Below, piece by piece: positions 1 through 9,283 of a DNA stretch of 33,685 bases; within the stretch, counting starts at the first letter, position 1; every line of letters begins with the position of its first letter. The notes beneath the pieces are model-generated. The model worked only from the letters and a program-made list of their open reading frames with translations. It searched no databases and was not told the origin of the DNA. This DNA is from an uncultured beta proteobacterium. GTDB lineage: Bacteria > Pseudomonadota > Gammaproteobacteria > Burkholderiales > SG8-39. The stretch is from positions 1 through 33,685 of the forward strand of contig CAIUKQ010000128.1 of assembly GCA_903899705.1 (NCBI GenBank), read 5' to 3'. A program made the position numbers and the translations under genes.

Positions 1-390
1 ACCTTCAGCAACCTCCAGTAGGCTTCAGTTACCTTTAGCAACCTCCACAAGACTCCAGTTACATTCAGCAACCTCCAGTAGGCTTCAGTTACCTTCAGCA
101 ACCTCCAGTAGACTCCAGTTCCCTTCAGCAACCTCCAGTAGACTCCAGTTACCTTCAGCAACGTCAAGTAGGCTTCAGTTACCTTCAGCAACCTCCACAA
201 GACTCCAGTTACCTTCAGCAACCTTCAGTAGACTCCAGTTACCTTCAGCAACCTCCAGTAGGCTTCAGTTACCTTCAGCAACCTCCAGTAGGCTTCAGTT
301 ACCTTCAGCACCTTCCACAAGACTCCAGTTACCGTCAGCAACCTCCAGTAGACTCCAGTTACCTTCAGCAACCTCCAGTAGACTCCAGTT
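1..390. repeat. 30-bp tandem repeat array, 13 contiguous units (consensus accttcagcaacctccagtagactccagtt)
   Basis: Units align at exact 30-nt periodicity from 1 to 390 with three sub-types (..cagtaggcttcagtt, ..cagtagactccagtt, ..cacaagactccagtt). Minus-strand reading is a 10-aa repeat N-W-S-L-L-E-V-A-E-G; the ggcttcagtt variant turns TGG into a TGA stop. Confidence 0.97.
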
Positions 391-1215
391 AAGTCCCTTG
401 GCCAGTTGCGCGAGCACCTTCAATGCCTGCATCGGATCCATGCCGGTGCCGATGCGCTCCCTGAGATCGCCCTCGCCGAAATATTCCATGGCAAGAAACG
501 CGCGACCTTGGTCGAGGCCCTGATTGAAGATGCGGGTGACGTGCTCGCTCTTGACCCGTGAAATCAGCTTGAATTCCTGGGCGAAACGCTTCATGAACTC
601 CGCATCCGAACAAAGCGAAGGGTCCAGCACCTTGAGGACCACATGGCCCGGCTCGGCTTCCGGCTCCGCGAGATAAACCTTGGCCGTTGCGCCTTCGCCG
701 ATCATCCGCTGGATGCGATAGCCGCGGATCGGTGCGATGACCTCTTCGATACCGGTGCCGATGGCATGCGCTGCTTCCAGCGTTTGGGGGCGGGACAGTT
801 CACCGGCGGATTCCCTGCGCTTTAGTTCACGCCGCGCATCCTGTTCGCGCACCGCGTCTTCGATGGCGGCGGCAAGCCGCAGCGGGTGCAGGTCGCTTCG
901 CATGAGCACATCGAGCGCGCCGAATTTCATCGCCTTGACGGCGGAGGCCACGGCGTCCTTGTCCGCAAGGAACAGGAGTGGCGGAAGGTCGGCGCCGCGT
1001 TCGCGAAAGCCCTGAAGCCAATCGGCGCCATCCTCCCCTCCCAGCTGATGGTCCAGCAGCACCGCAGAAAACGCAGACCAGTCAAAGCCCGCCTCGGGCC
1101 GGCCGCGCGACTCCGCCTCCCACTGCACGACTTCCACGCCGGGAATCGCCACCTTCAGCAATTCGCCAAGGAGCAGCCGGAAATCGGCGTTGTCATCAAT
1201 GAGGAGGAGTCGCAT
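295..1215 (-). pseudogene. Receiver (REC) domain + Ser/Thr protein kinase N-lobe, truncated by the tandem repeat
   Basis: MRLLLIDDNADF...LLDHQLGG receiver signature, then YRIQRMIGEGATAKVYLAE...VVLKVL (P-loop and VxK of a Hanks-type kinase). After ..LAQLAKGL the sequence turns into NWSLLEVAEG repeats, before any HRDLKP or DFG motif. Confidence 0.8.
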
Positions 1216-1335
1216 GAGAGGTAGTGCGGGCAAAGGGGGATGATACTCCGGCGAAATATGCGGCTGACGTATGGCGCTTGGGGCCGTTTCGTCAAACTCG
1301 CGAAAATCGAACCCGAGTGAGAGCCTGATCCGGGA

Positions 1336-2085
1336 TCAGGGCAAAGACCGGAATATCGGATTGGAAAGCCCGAATGCGTCGATGGATGTGCCGGTAATCG
1401 CTGAACCTGCAGGTGATGCAAGGAACAACACGACCTCTGCAATCTCGGCGGGTTTGATCAGTGTGTCGCGTCCGCCCTTGAGTTCGGGGCCGAGGGATTC
1501 CCACAGGCCTTCGGTATCCACGCCGCCGGGACAGATGCAGTTGACATCGATGCCATGCGTTTTCACTTCGGCGGCAACGCTTTGCGTGAGGTTGATCAGC
1601 CCGGCCTTGCTGGCGCGATAGGCGCTTCGGCCGCGCCCGCCGTTGCGTCCGCCGATGCTCGATATGTTGATGATTTTTCCCGCTTTTTTGGCAATCATGC
1701 CCGGCAGCACCGCGCGTGTCAGCAGGGCCGGTGCGACGAGATTGACCTCAATCACCTGACGCCACACCGCCGGATCGCTGTCGACGAGGTTCTTCGATGC
1801 GGGAATGATGGCCGCATTGTTGACAAGGATGTCGATGCCGCCGAAGCGCTGCACGCTCGCTTCGATGATGCGGGCGATGTCTTCGTCCCGAGATATGTCG
1901 CCGGCGACGGCCAGTGATTTTCCGCCAGCGCCTGCAATCTCGGAAGACACTGCCTCAATGGTCGCTGCGGTTCGCGCGACCAGCACCACGTTGGCGCCTG
2001 CCTTTGCAAATGCCATCGCGGTGGCCCTGCCGATGCCGCGGCCGGCGCCGGTAACCAGCGCGGTCTTTCCATCGAATCCGGCCAT
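1336..2085 (-). CDS. SDR family NAD(P)-dependent oxidoreductase
   Basis: TGAGRGIG cofactor motif, NNAA, YRASK catalytic motif; AGGAGG upstream of the chosen ATG at 2085. Confidence 0.93.
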   Translation of the reverse strand: MAGFDGKTALVTGAGRGIGRATAMAFAKAGANVVLVARTAATIEAVSSEIAGAGGKSLAVAGDISRDEDIARIIEASVQRFGGIDILVNNAAIIPASKNLVDSDPAVWRQVIEVNLVAPALLTRAVLPGMIAKKAGKIINISSIGGRNGGRGRSAYRASKAGLINLTQSVAAEVKTHGIDVNCICPGGVDTEGLWESLGPELKGGRDTLIKPAEIAEVVLFLASPAGSAITGTSIDAFGLSNPIFRSLP

Positions 2086-2216
2086 GGGAAACATCCTCCT
2101 GTCATCGGACGTCCATTCTACCGGCCGGTGCCCTGCTTTCCTGTTCGTCGCGTATCGGCCGTCTCCCACCGCCTGTGCCATGATTGCCGGAATCAATTGT
2201 CCACGGGTGTCGCTTC

Positions 2217-3437
2217 ATGAATTCGCAGGAACAAAGTGCCGGCAGGATCGGCGCGGAGCATCTGATAAAGAAAGCGCGCGAGCTGGATTCATTGTTTCGC
2301 GCCGAGGCCGCGGCCAATGAAGCAGGGGGAAGGCTCACTGACAAGGCATTCAGTGCTCTGCGCGAGAACGGATTTCTTCTCGCCCTGGTGCCCGCCTGTT
2401 TTGGCGGGGCGGAGGCCAGCACGCTTGAGGCCCTGCAGATCATCGAGGCGCTCAGCCTGGCCGACGGTTCCACGGGGTGGGTACAGATGGCGACGCAGGT
2501 GTCGACGGGAATTGCCGCCGCCTGCCTGCCGGCTGAAACGGCGACACAGCTTTTCGGCGGGCAACATCCGGTCATTGCCGGGCAGGGCGCGCCCAATGGA
2601 GCAGCCGAGGTGGTCAAAGGCGGATACCAACTCACGGGTCAGTGGAGTTATGGCAGCGGCATTCTGCATTCCACCCACATCCACTCCGGTGCGGTGGTGA
2701 TGGAAAACGGCAAGCCGCGCCAGCGCCCAGATGGGGGCGGGCCGGAGACGCGCATCTTCATCGTGCCGACCCACAGGGCGAAAATGGAGGGCAACTGGAA
2801 TGTGATGGGGCTGCGCGCAACCGGCAGCGTCAATTATTCGATGAAGGATGTTTTTGTTCCGGCGGAATTCACCCACGGGCCGGATGCGGTGGATCGCAAT
2901 CAGGGCGGCAATGTTTACGGCATGGGCATCATCGGCATGACGACACTGGGGCACACCGGTTTCATCATCGGTGCGGGCAGGCGCATGCTCGATGAACTGT
3001 CGGACTTTGTAACCGCCAAGCCGCCCGGCCGTGGCGGTCTCTTGCCGCCGCTGTCGGCCACGCAGAGTTTCCATGAAGGATATGGCCGCGCCGAGGCGCG
3101 GTTGCGGGCATCCAGGGCCATGATCTTCGATGCGTGGGGAGGGCAGCAGAAAAACCTCGATCGCGGCGATCCGCCCACCCTGCGCGACGTGACCCTCACC
3201 CGGCTTGCGCTCAATCATGCAACCTCGGAAATTGCCGACGTCTGTGCATGGGCCTACCGTACGGCGGGGGGGTATGCGCTGCGTGAAAGCGACCTGCAGC
3301 GCTGCTTTCGCGACGTTTTCGCCGCGACACAGCATTTTCTGGTGTCACCCACCGTGCTGCAGGAGTGCGGTCGCGAGCTGGCCGGCCTGGCAAAGGGCGA
3401 GGAATGGACACTGCTGGGTCTGAGAAAAACCCCGTAG
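2217..3437 (+). CDS. Acyl-CoA dehydrogenase-like flavin-dependent monooxygenase/oxidoreductase
   Basis: Whole-length similarity to the acyl-CoA dehydrogenase fold (LRENGFLLALVPACFGGAEAS..., ADGSTGWV, W-GSGI, GLRATGS). ATG at 2217 preferred over the upstream TTG at 2184. Confidence 0.85.
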   Translation: MNSQEQSAGRIGAEHLIKKARELDSLFRAEAAANEAGGRLTDKAFSALRENGFLLALVPACFGGAEASTLEALQIIEALSLADGSTGWVQMATQVSTGIAAACLPAETATQLFGGQHPVIAGQGAPNGAAEVVKGGYQLTGQWSYGSGILHSTHIHSGAVVMENGKPRQRPDGGGPETRIFIVPTHRAKMEGNWNVMGLRATGSVNYSMKDVFVPAEFTHGPDAVDRNQGGNVYGMGIIGMTTLGHTGFIIGAGRRMLDELSDFVTAKPPGRGGLLPPLSATQSFHEGYGRAEARLRASRAMIFDAWGGQQKNLDRGDPPTLRDVTLTRLALNHATSEIADVCAWAYRTAGGYALRESDLQRCFRDVFAATQHFLVSPTVLQECGRELAGLAKGEEWTLLGLRKTP

Positions 3438-3516
3438 CGCGGGCGGTACCCGCGGTGCGCGGCGCCTTTGCATCGACTATGATTTGTGCTTCTGATCGCA
3501 TCGCGGAGCCCCAGCC

Positions 3517-4419
3517 ATGAAAATCTCCCATATCGCCAACGTGCCATTGATGGAAATCACCCACGCACGTGAAGGCAGCCTTTCCTATCACCGCATGCTC
3601 GAAGGCAGGCCCGGGGACCCCGGCAACTTCGTGTTGACCGTGTCGAAGCTCTCACCCGAGTACAACGCGCCGCGCCACAAGCACAATTTCGACCAGTTCC
3701 GCGTGCGACTGACCGGCGAATATGATTATTCGGCCGATGGCGTGATGAGCGAGGGCGGATTGGGTTATTTCCCGGAGGGCACACCCTACGGCCCGGCCTC
3801 TGACAAGACAGGCACCGGCGGCTACGGCCTGCTGTGCCAGTTCGGCGGATCCAGCGGTCATGGATTCATGTCGCACAGTGAGTTGTCCGCCCAGGTCGTG
3901 GAGCTGAAAAAGTTTGGCGAAATCAAGAAGGGTGTTTTTACCGCGTTCGACGCCGAGGGCAAAAAATACAATCAGGACAGCTACGAAGCCGCGTGGGAAC
4001 ACTGGGCCGGCCGGCGCATCGAATATGCGAAGCCGCGATTTGCCAAACCGGTGTTCATGGAGCCTTCCAATTTCGACTGGGTTGCATCGCGCAATGAGTC
4101 CGGCGTCGAGCACAAGCGCATGGGCACCTTCACGGAGCGCAACACACGCATCGGCACGCTGCGTATCAAACCCGGCGCCACCGCTGCATTTGAGGAGCGC
4201 AGTATTTATTTCGTGATGTCGGGCTCGGGTCAGTGCAATGGCGAGTCCTGCATCAAATATTCCGCGATCTGGGTCGATCAGGGCGAGTCGGGATCGATCA
4301 CCGCAACCGACACGCTGGAAATCATTCACCTCGGATTGCCTGACCTGTCAGATTTTGCACAGAAGCCACACCTTCAGGAGTCAGTCGCCGCACCGAAAAT
4401 GGCCCCGGTCATGGCCTGA
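3517..4419 (+). CDS. Cupin-domain protein
   Basis: PRHKHNFDQFRVRLTGEYDY...GYFPEGTPYGP cupin-like motif and a second C-terminal beta-rich half. Confidence 0.7.
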   Translation: MKISHIANVPLMEITHAREGSLSYHRMLEGRPGDPGNFVLTVSKLSPEYNAPRHKHNFDQFRVRLTGEYDYSADGVMSEGGLGYFPEGTPYGPASDKTGTGGYGLLCQFGGSSGHGFMSHSELSAQVVELKKFGEIKKGVFTAFDAEGKKYNQDSYEAAWEHWAGRRIEYAKPRFAKPVFMEPSNFDWVASRNESGVEHKRMGTFTERNTRIGTLRIKPGATAAFEERSIYFVMSGSGQCNGESCIKYSAIWVDQGESGSITATDTLEIIHLGLPDLSDFAQKPHLQESVAAPKMAPVMA

Positions 4420-4489
4420 TCAGGCCTTCCAGGTTTCCGGACAGCCGAAGACGGTCCATCCCCATATTTTTTGATTTGGTTTTGTCAAT

Positions 4490-5746
4490 ATGAGCATTTC
4501 CACCACGAACGAGTCCGGGCGCTATCCGGCATGGCCTCCCGAAGGTCCCAGCAGGGCGCCCTACTGGAGTTTTGTTGATCCCTCCATTTACCAGCGTGAA
4601 CAGGAGAAAATATTCAGGGGAAGCGCCTGGCATTTCCTGGGACTGGAAGCCGAGGTTCCCGAACCGGGTTGCTTCAAGACCAATCGCGTTGGTGATACGC
4701 CCGTGGTGCTCACGCGCGACCAGGATGGCATCCTGCACGCGGTGGTCAACCGCTGCGCGCATCGCGGCAACATCGTGTGCCGCGAGGAACTGGGCAAGGC
4801 GGAGTCCCTGTACTGCGTGTATCACGCCTGGGCGTACAACCTGAAGGGTGATCTCACCTCGGCGGCATTCCGGCGCGGCATACGCGGCGAAGGCGGTCTG
4901 CCAGAGGATTTCAAACTTGAAGATCATGGCCTGCAGAAGCTTCGCGTGGAGAGTTTCTGCGGGCTGGTGTTCGGCAGCTTCGACCACAAGATCATGCCGC
5001 TTACGGAGTGGATGGGTGAGGTGGGCGACGGTATCCGCCGCACGCTGCCCAGACCGCTCAAGGTGCTGGGCTACGACACGCAGCGCATTCATGCCAACTG
5101 GAAGAACTACCACGAGAATCCGCGCGATTCGTTTCACGCGAACATCCTGCACACCTTTTACGGCACCTTTGGATTGTCGAAGCAGTCGCAGGAGTCGGCG
5201 ATGGTGCTCGATCGTGCCGGGCGCCACGTCTATTTCTACACCAAGATGGGCACCGACCGCGACGATGCCACCTACAAGCAGACCGCGAGCAACCTGCGGT
5301 CGGTCAAGTCGGATTTCAGCCTGCGCGACCGGCAACTGCTCGACTGGACCGACGAATTCGGTGATGGCATCAACATCCAGATCCTGTCGCTGTATCCCAG
5401 CTTCGTGCTTCACCAGATATCGAACAACCTGGCAACGCGCCAGTTGGTGACCTACTCGCCCACGCTGTGCGATCTGCACTGGACCTATTTTGGATTTGAG
5501 GATGACACGCCCGAGATGACCGACCGGCGGCTGTTTCAGCAGAACCTGGTGGGGTCGGCGGGGCTGGTGTCGATGGAGGATGCCAGCGTCTGCGAAATGA
5601 TCCGGCGGTCGCTGGGCGACAAACCCGAAGGCTCATCGTTCATGCAGATGGGCGGCAAGGACCTGAACAGCGGCGGCAGCAGCAAGCTCTCCGAGCGGGC
5701 GTTGCGCAATTTCTGGAACACCTACCGCGGGCAGATGGAGCTATGA
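4490..5746 (+). CDS. Rieske [2Fe-2S] aromatic ring-hydroxylating dioxygenase, alpha subunit
   Basis: CAHRGNIVC...CVYHAW Rieske ligands (CxH...CxxH) and mononuclear iron motif DSFHANILH (DxxHxxxxH). Confidence 0.95.
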   Translation: MSISTTNESGRYPAWPPEGPSRAPYWSFVDPSIYQREQEKIFRGSAWHFLGLEAEVPEPGCFKTNRVGDTPVVLTRDQDGILHAVVNRCAHRGNIVCREELGKAESLYCVYHAWAYNLKGDLTSAAFRRGIRGEGGLPEDFKLEDHGLQKLRVESFCGLVFGSFDHKIMPLTEWMGEVGDGIRRTLPRPLKVLGYDTQRIHANWKNYHENPRDSFHANILHTFYGTFGLSKQSQESAMVLDRAGRHVYFYTKMGTDRDDATYKQTASNLRSVKSDFSLRDRQLLDWTDEFGDGINIQILSLYPSFVLHQISNNLATRQLVTYSPTLCDLHWTYFGFEDDTPEMTDRRLFQQNLVGSAGLVSMEDASVCEMIRRSLGDKPEGSSFMQMGGKDLNSGGSSKLSERALRNFWNTYRGQMEL

Positions 5747-6240
5747 GCAAGGCCATCACCCTCGAGGCACGCGTTGCAATCGACAACCTCAATTACGAAT
5801 GGGCCCGCCTGATTGATGAGGACCGCATTGAAGCCATCGGTGACCTGCTGGTCGAGAACGCCGATTACAAGGTGGCCTCGCGCTTCAACGTGGACCGCAA
5901 GCTGCCCTCGGCGGTTATTCATTGCCGTTCGCGCGACCAACTGCTGGATCGAATTACCTCCATGCGTGTCGCCAATATCTATGAACGGCAGATCTACCGG
6001 CATGTGGTGTCAGGCGTCCAGGTTCTGGGCCCGGCAACGGATGTGCCTGGTGACGCCTGGGAGACCCGCGCCAATTACGTGATTGTGCGCACCATGGAGC
6101 ATGACGGCTCGATGATGGTCTACTCCTGCGGACAGTATCGCGATGTGATCGTGTTTGAAGGCGCGGTGCCGAAATTCGCGCGGCGCCATGTGGTCTATGA
6201 CTCGCGCATGATCGAAACGGTGCTGGTGATTCCGATCTGA
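5743..6240 (+). CDS. Ring-hydroxylating dioxygenase beta subunit (SnoaL/NTF2-like)
   Basis: ATGA start/stop overlap with the alpha subunit; about 165 aa with typical beta-subunit layout (WARLIDEDRIEAIGDLLVENADYKV..., SMRVANIYERQIYRHVVSGVQV). Confidence 0.88.
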   Translation: MSKAITLEARVAIDNLNYEWARLIDEDRIEAIGDLLVENADYKVASRFNVDRKLPSAVIHCRSRDQLLDRITSMRVANIYERQIYRHVVSGVQVLGPATDVPGDAWETRANYVIVRTMEHDGSMMVYSCGQYRDVIVFEGAVPKFARRHVVYDSRMIETVLVIPI

Positions 6241-6284
6241 TGTGAAGGTGCTGAGGGGGGCAGCCCCTCTTGTTCAGCGTCTGA

Positions 6285-7874
6285 CTAGAACCCCACCGCC
6301 AGGCTGTCCCGCCGGGAATCGGCACCCGCAAAGTAGCCATCGTCCAGACGGCGGATCAGCTGGCTGGAGCCGAAGTCCATGTAGCCCTTGGGCAGCGACA
6401 CCACCTTGTGACCGCGACCTGCGAGATCGGCAAGGGTTTTTTCCGAAAACTCCGGTTCGAAATTGATCTCCATCCCCTGGGCGATGCGAAAGCGCGGTGC
6501 ATCGATGGCGGCCTGCGGGTTCTGTCCGTAATCGGCCATGCGCACCATCAGCTGCGTGTGGCCCTGGGGCTGCATGCTGCCGCCCATCAAACCGAGTGTC
6601 ATGACGGCATCGCCATCCTTGGTGACGAAGCCGGGAATGATGGTGTGAAACGGGCGCTTGCCGGGGCCGACTTCATTGGGGTGGCCCTTCTGAAGCACGA
6701 AACCCGAACCGCGATTCTGCAGGCTGATGCCGGTGCCCGGCACCACGACGCCGGATCCGAATCCCGAGAAATTCGACTGGATCATCGACACCATCATCTC
6801 GCTCGCATCGGCGGCATTGAGATACACCGTGCCACCTCTTGGCGGAGTGCCGTGTCCGAAATCCTGGGCGCGCTTTATGTCGATGAGTTTCGAGCGCGAC
6901 TTCAGGTAGTCGCGGTCGAGCATCTGGGCAGGCGTGATCTCCATGTATTTGGGGTCCGCCACATAGCGATAGGCATCGGCGAAGGCGAGTTTGACCGCTT
7001 CGATCTGCAGGTGGGTGCTGTCGGGGCCGTCAACGGACAGGCCCGCGATATCAAAGTGCTCGAGTATTCCGAGCGCAATCAGGCAGACGATGCCCTGCCC
7101 GTTGGGCGGGATCTCGTGCACGGTGTAGCCGCGGTAATCGTGGGTGATGGTGCCGCACCAGTCGGCGGTATGGGCCGCGATATCGGAGGCTTTCATGGCG
7201 CCACCATTCGCGGTAATGTGCGCGGCGATCTTCTCCCCGAGCTCCCCTTTGTAATAAGCCTCGCCGCGCGTCTTTGCAATCATCTCCAGCGTGCGTGCAG
7301 CCGCGGGTAGGCGGAAGATTTCTCCGGCATGCGGCGCCCGGCCATTGGGCATGAAGGCCTCGGCAAAACCCGGTTGCTTGCCCAGTTCGGCGGTTTGGTT
7401 TGCCCAGCTGTTGGCGATCCACGGCGATACGGGAAAACCATTGGCCGCGTAATCGATGGCGGGTTCGAACAGTTTCTCGAACGGCAGCTTGCCGAAACGC
7501 GTCGACATTTCAACCCACGCAGAAATGGCACCCGGCACCGAAATGCTGTCGACGCCGCGCGTAGGTACCGCCGACTTGCCGCGAAAGTAATCGGGCGTCC
7601 ATGCAGCGGGCGAGCGGCCCGAGGCGTTGAGGCCATGAATATTTTTTCCATCCCAGATGATGGCAAAGGCGTCGCTGCCCAGTCCGTTGGAAACCGGCTC
7701 CATGATGGGCAGGCACATGGCCGTGGCCAGCGCCGCATCGACGGCGTTGCCGCCGGCGAGCAGCATGCGCAGGCCCGCCTGGGCGGCCAGCGGCTGTGAG
7801 GTCGAGACCACATTGCGCGCCAGCGTTGGGCGGCGAGCGGTTAGGTAGGGGTTCTGCCAGTTGGTTTTTTTCAT
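6285..7874 (-). CDS. Gamma-glutamyltransferase family hydrolase, no obvious signal peptide
   Basis: GGNAVDAALATAMCLPIMEPVSNGLGSDAFA; GGTVYLNAADASEMMVSMIQSNF with candidate catalytic Thr; KRPFHTIIPGF; LGLMGGSMQPQGH. Start chosen at ATG 7874 (MKKTNWQNP). Confidence 0.9.
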   Translation of the reverse strand: MKKTNWQNPYLTARRPTLARNVVSTSQPLAAQAGLRMLLAGGNAVDAALATAMCLPIMEPVSNGLGSDAFAIIWDGKNIHGLNASGRSPAAWTPDYFRGKSAVPTRGVDSISVPGAISAWVEMSTRFGKLPFEKLFEPAIDYAANGFPVSPWIANSWANQTAELGKQPGFAEAFMPNGRAPHAGEIFRLPAAARTLEMIAKTRGEAYYKGELGEKIAAHITANGGAMKASDIAAHTADWCGTITHDYRGYTVHEIPPNGQGIVCLIALGILEHFDIAGLSVDGPDSTHLQIEAVKLAFADAYRYVADPKYMEITPAQMLDRDYLKSRSKLIDIKRAQDFGHGTPPRGGTVYLNAADASEMMVSMIQSNFSGFGSGVVVPGTGISLQNRGSGFVLQKGHPNEVGPGKRPFHTIIPGFVTKDGDAVMTLGLMGGSMQPQGHTQLMVRMADYGQNPQAAIDAPRFRIAQGMEINFEPEFSEKTLADLAGRGHKVVSLPKGYMDFGSSQLIRRLDDGYFAGADSRRDSLAVGF

Positions 7875-8026
7875 GCGGTTCGCCGGTTGGTTTCTGGGGC
7901 CGTCAGTTCGCTGCATTATGCGCAGAATTTCCGAATGATTCAGATGGCTGGTTCCACGACTGACAATCGCACCCGTGACTTGCATGAATTACCATCAATG
8001 AATCGGTCAATAAATGAAGGCGGTAA

Positions 8027-9274
8027 GTGAAAGCATTGGTCATTGGCGGCGGGATCGGCGGGCTTGCCGCGGCCCTGAGCCTGCATCAGGCGGGCATTGA
8101 GGTCACGGTCTTCGAAGCCGTGCGTGAAATCGGTGCGCTAGGGGTGGGCATCAACCTGCAGCCGAATGCCGTGCGCGAATTAACCGAACTGGGGCTGGGA
8201 GACGAGCTTGCGCTCACCGGCATTCCCACATCGGCGCTTGCCTATTACAACAGGCACGGCCAGCGCATCTGGATGGAGCCACGTGGGCGCGAGGCGGGTT
8301 ACCGCTGGCCGCAGTACTCGATTCATCGAGGTGAATTGCTGATGATTCTCGCGCGTGCCGTGCGCGAGAGAACGGGGGATGCCAGCATTCGTTGCGGTCA
8401 CCAGTTGGCGTCATTCGAGCAGGATGCGCAGGGTGTGACCGCGCATTTCGTCGATCGGCGCAGCGGTGCACAACTCGAATCCGCGCGTGGCGACATCCTC
8501 ATTGGCGCCGACGGCATCCACTCGGCGGTGCGCGCGCAGCTTTATCCGGACGAGGGTGATCCGCGCTTTTGCGGCCAGATGATGTGGCGGGCCGCCGTGG
8601 AATCCACACCCTATCTGGATGGTCTCACCCAGGCGATCAGCGGGCACCGCGATCAGAAATTCCTCGTGTATCCCATGAGTGCGAAAAGCCGCGAACGCGG
8701 ACGTTCGCTGATCAACTGGATTGCAGAACTCACGGTGAGTGGCCCCACGTCACGCGCCGATTGGAACAGGCAGGTGTCAAAAGAAGTTTTCGCCGGTGCT
8801 TTCGCCAAGTGGCGCTTTCCGTGGCTGGATGTTCCCGGGCTGATCGATGCGACCGATTCGGTATTTGAATTTCCCAAGGTGGATCGCGATCCGGTCAGGC
8901 AATGGAGTTTTGGCAGGGTCACCCTGATCGGCGACGCCGCGCACGCCATGCTGCCCATCGGCTCGCAGGCGGGTTCACAGGCGGTTGTTGATTCGCGTTA
9001 CCTGACGCGGGCGCTGCTTGCCGAACCAACACACGAGCAGGCGCTGCGACGATATGAAGCCGAGCGACTGCCGGCGATGAACGAAATCACGCTGCGCATT
9101 CGCGGCCTCGGGCAGGAGATCGTGATGGAAATGGCCGAGGAACGGGCGCCGGATGGATTCGAGCGCATCGAAGATGTGATCCCTCATGAGGAGATGGCCC
9201 GTCTGTCGGCGGAGTTCAAGCTTGCTGCAGGGTTGGAACGGGATTATGTGAATTCAAGAAAATCATTGATTTAA
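8027..9274 (+). CDS. FAD-dependent aromatic hydroxylase/monooxygenase (PHBH-like group A)
   Basis: GGGIGGLAAALSLHQAGIEVTVFE dinucleotide-binding motif, DILIGADGIHSAVR and GDAAHAMLPIGSQAGSQA motifs. GTG start. Confidence 0.93.
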   Translation: MKALVIGGGIGGLAAALSLHQAGIEVTVFEAVREIGALGVGINLQPNAVRELTELGLGDELALTGIPTSALAYYNRHGQRIWMEPRGREAGYRWPQYSIHRGELLMILARAVRERTGDASIRCGHQLASFEQDAQGVTAHFVDRRSGAQLESARGDILIGADGIHSAVRAQLYPDEGDPRFCGQMMWRAAVESTPYLDGLTQAISGHRDQKFLVYPMSAKSRERGRSLINWIAELTVSGPTSRADWNRQVSKEVFAGAFAKWRFPWLDVPGLIDATDSVFEFPKVDRDPVRQWSFGRVTLIGDAAHAMLPIGSQAGSQAVVDSRYLTRALLAEPTHEQALRRYEAERLPAMNEITLRIRGLGQEIVMEMAEERAPDGFERIEDVIPHEEMARLSAEFKLAAGLERDYVNSRKSLI

Positions 9275-9283
9275 TTGAATTGT

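Noticed and set aside
1-390. CRISPR array (30-bp direct repeats)
   Set aside because: Units are contiguous with no spacers and no cas genes in the window; the sequence is a coding-frame tandem repeat.
4409-5479. 356-aa minus-strand ORF
   Set aside because: Antisense to the Rieske alpha-subunit gene; low-complexity composition, no domain.
6408-7310. 300-aa plus-strand ORF
   Set aside because: Antisense to a well-supported gamma-glutamyltransferase-family gene; typical GC-rich shadow ORF with no recognisable domain.
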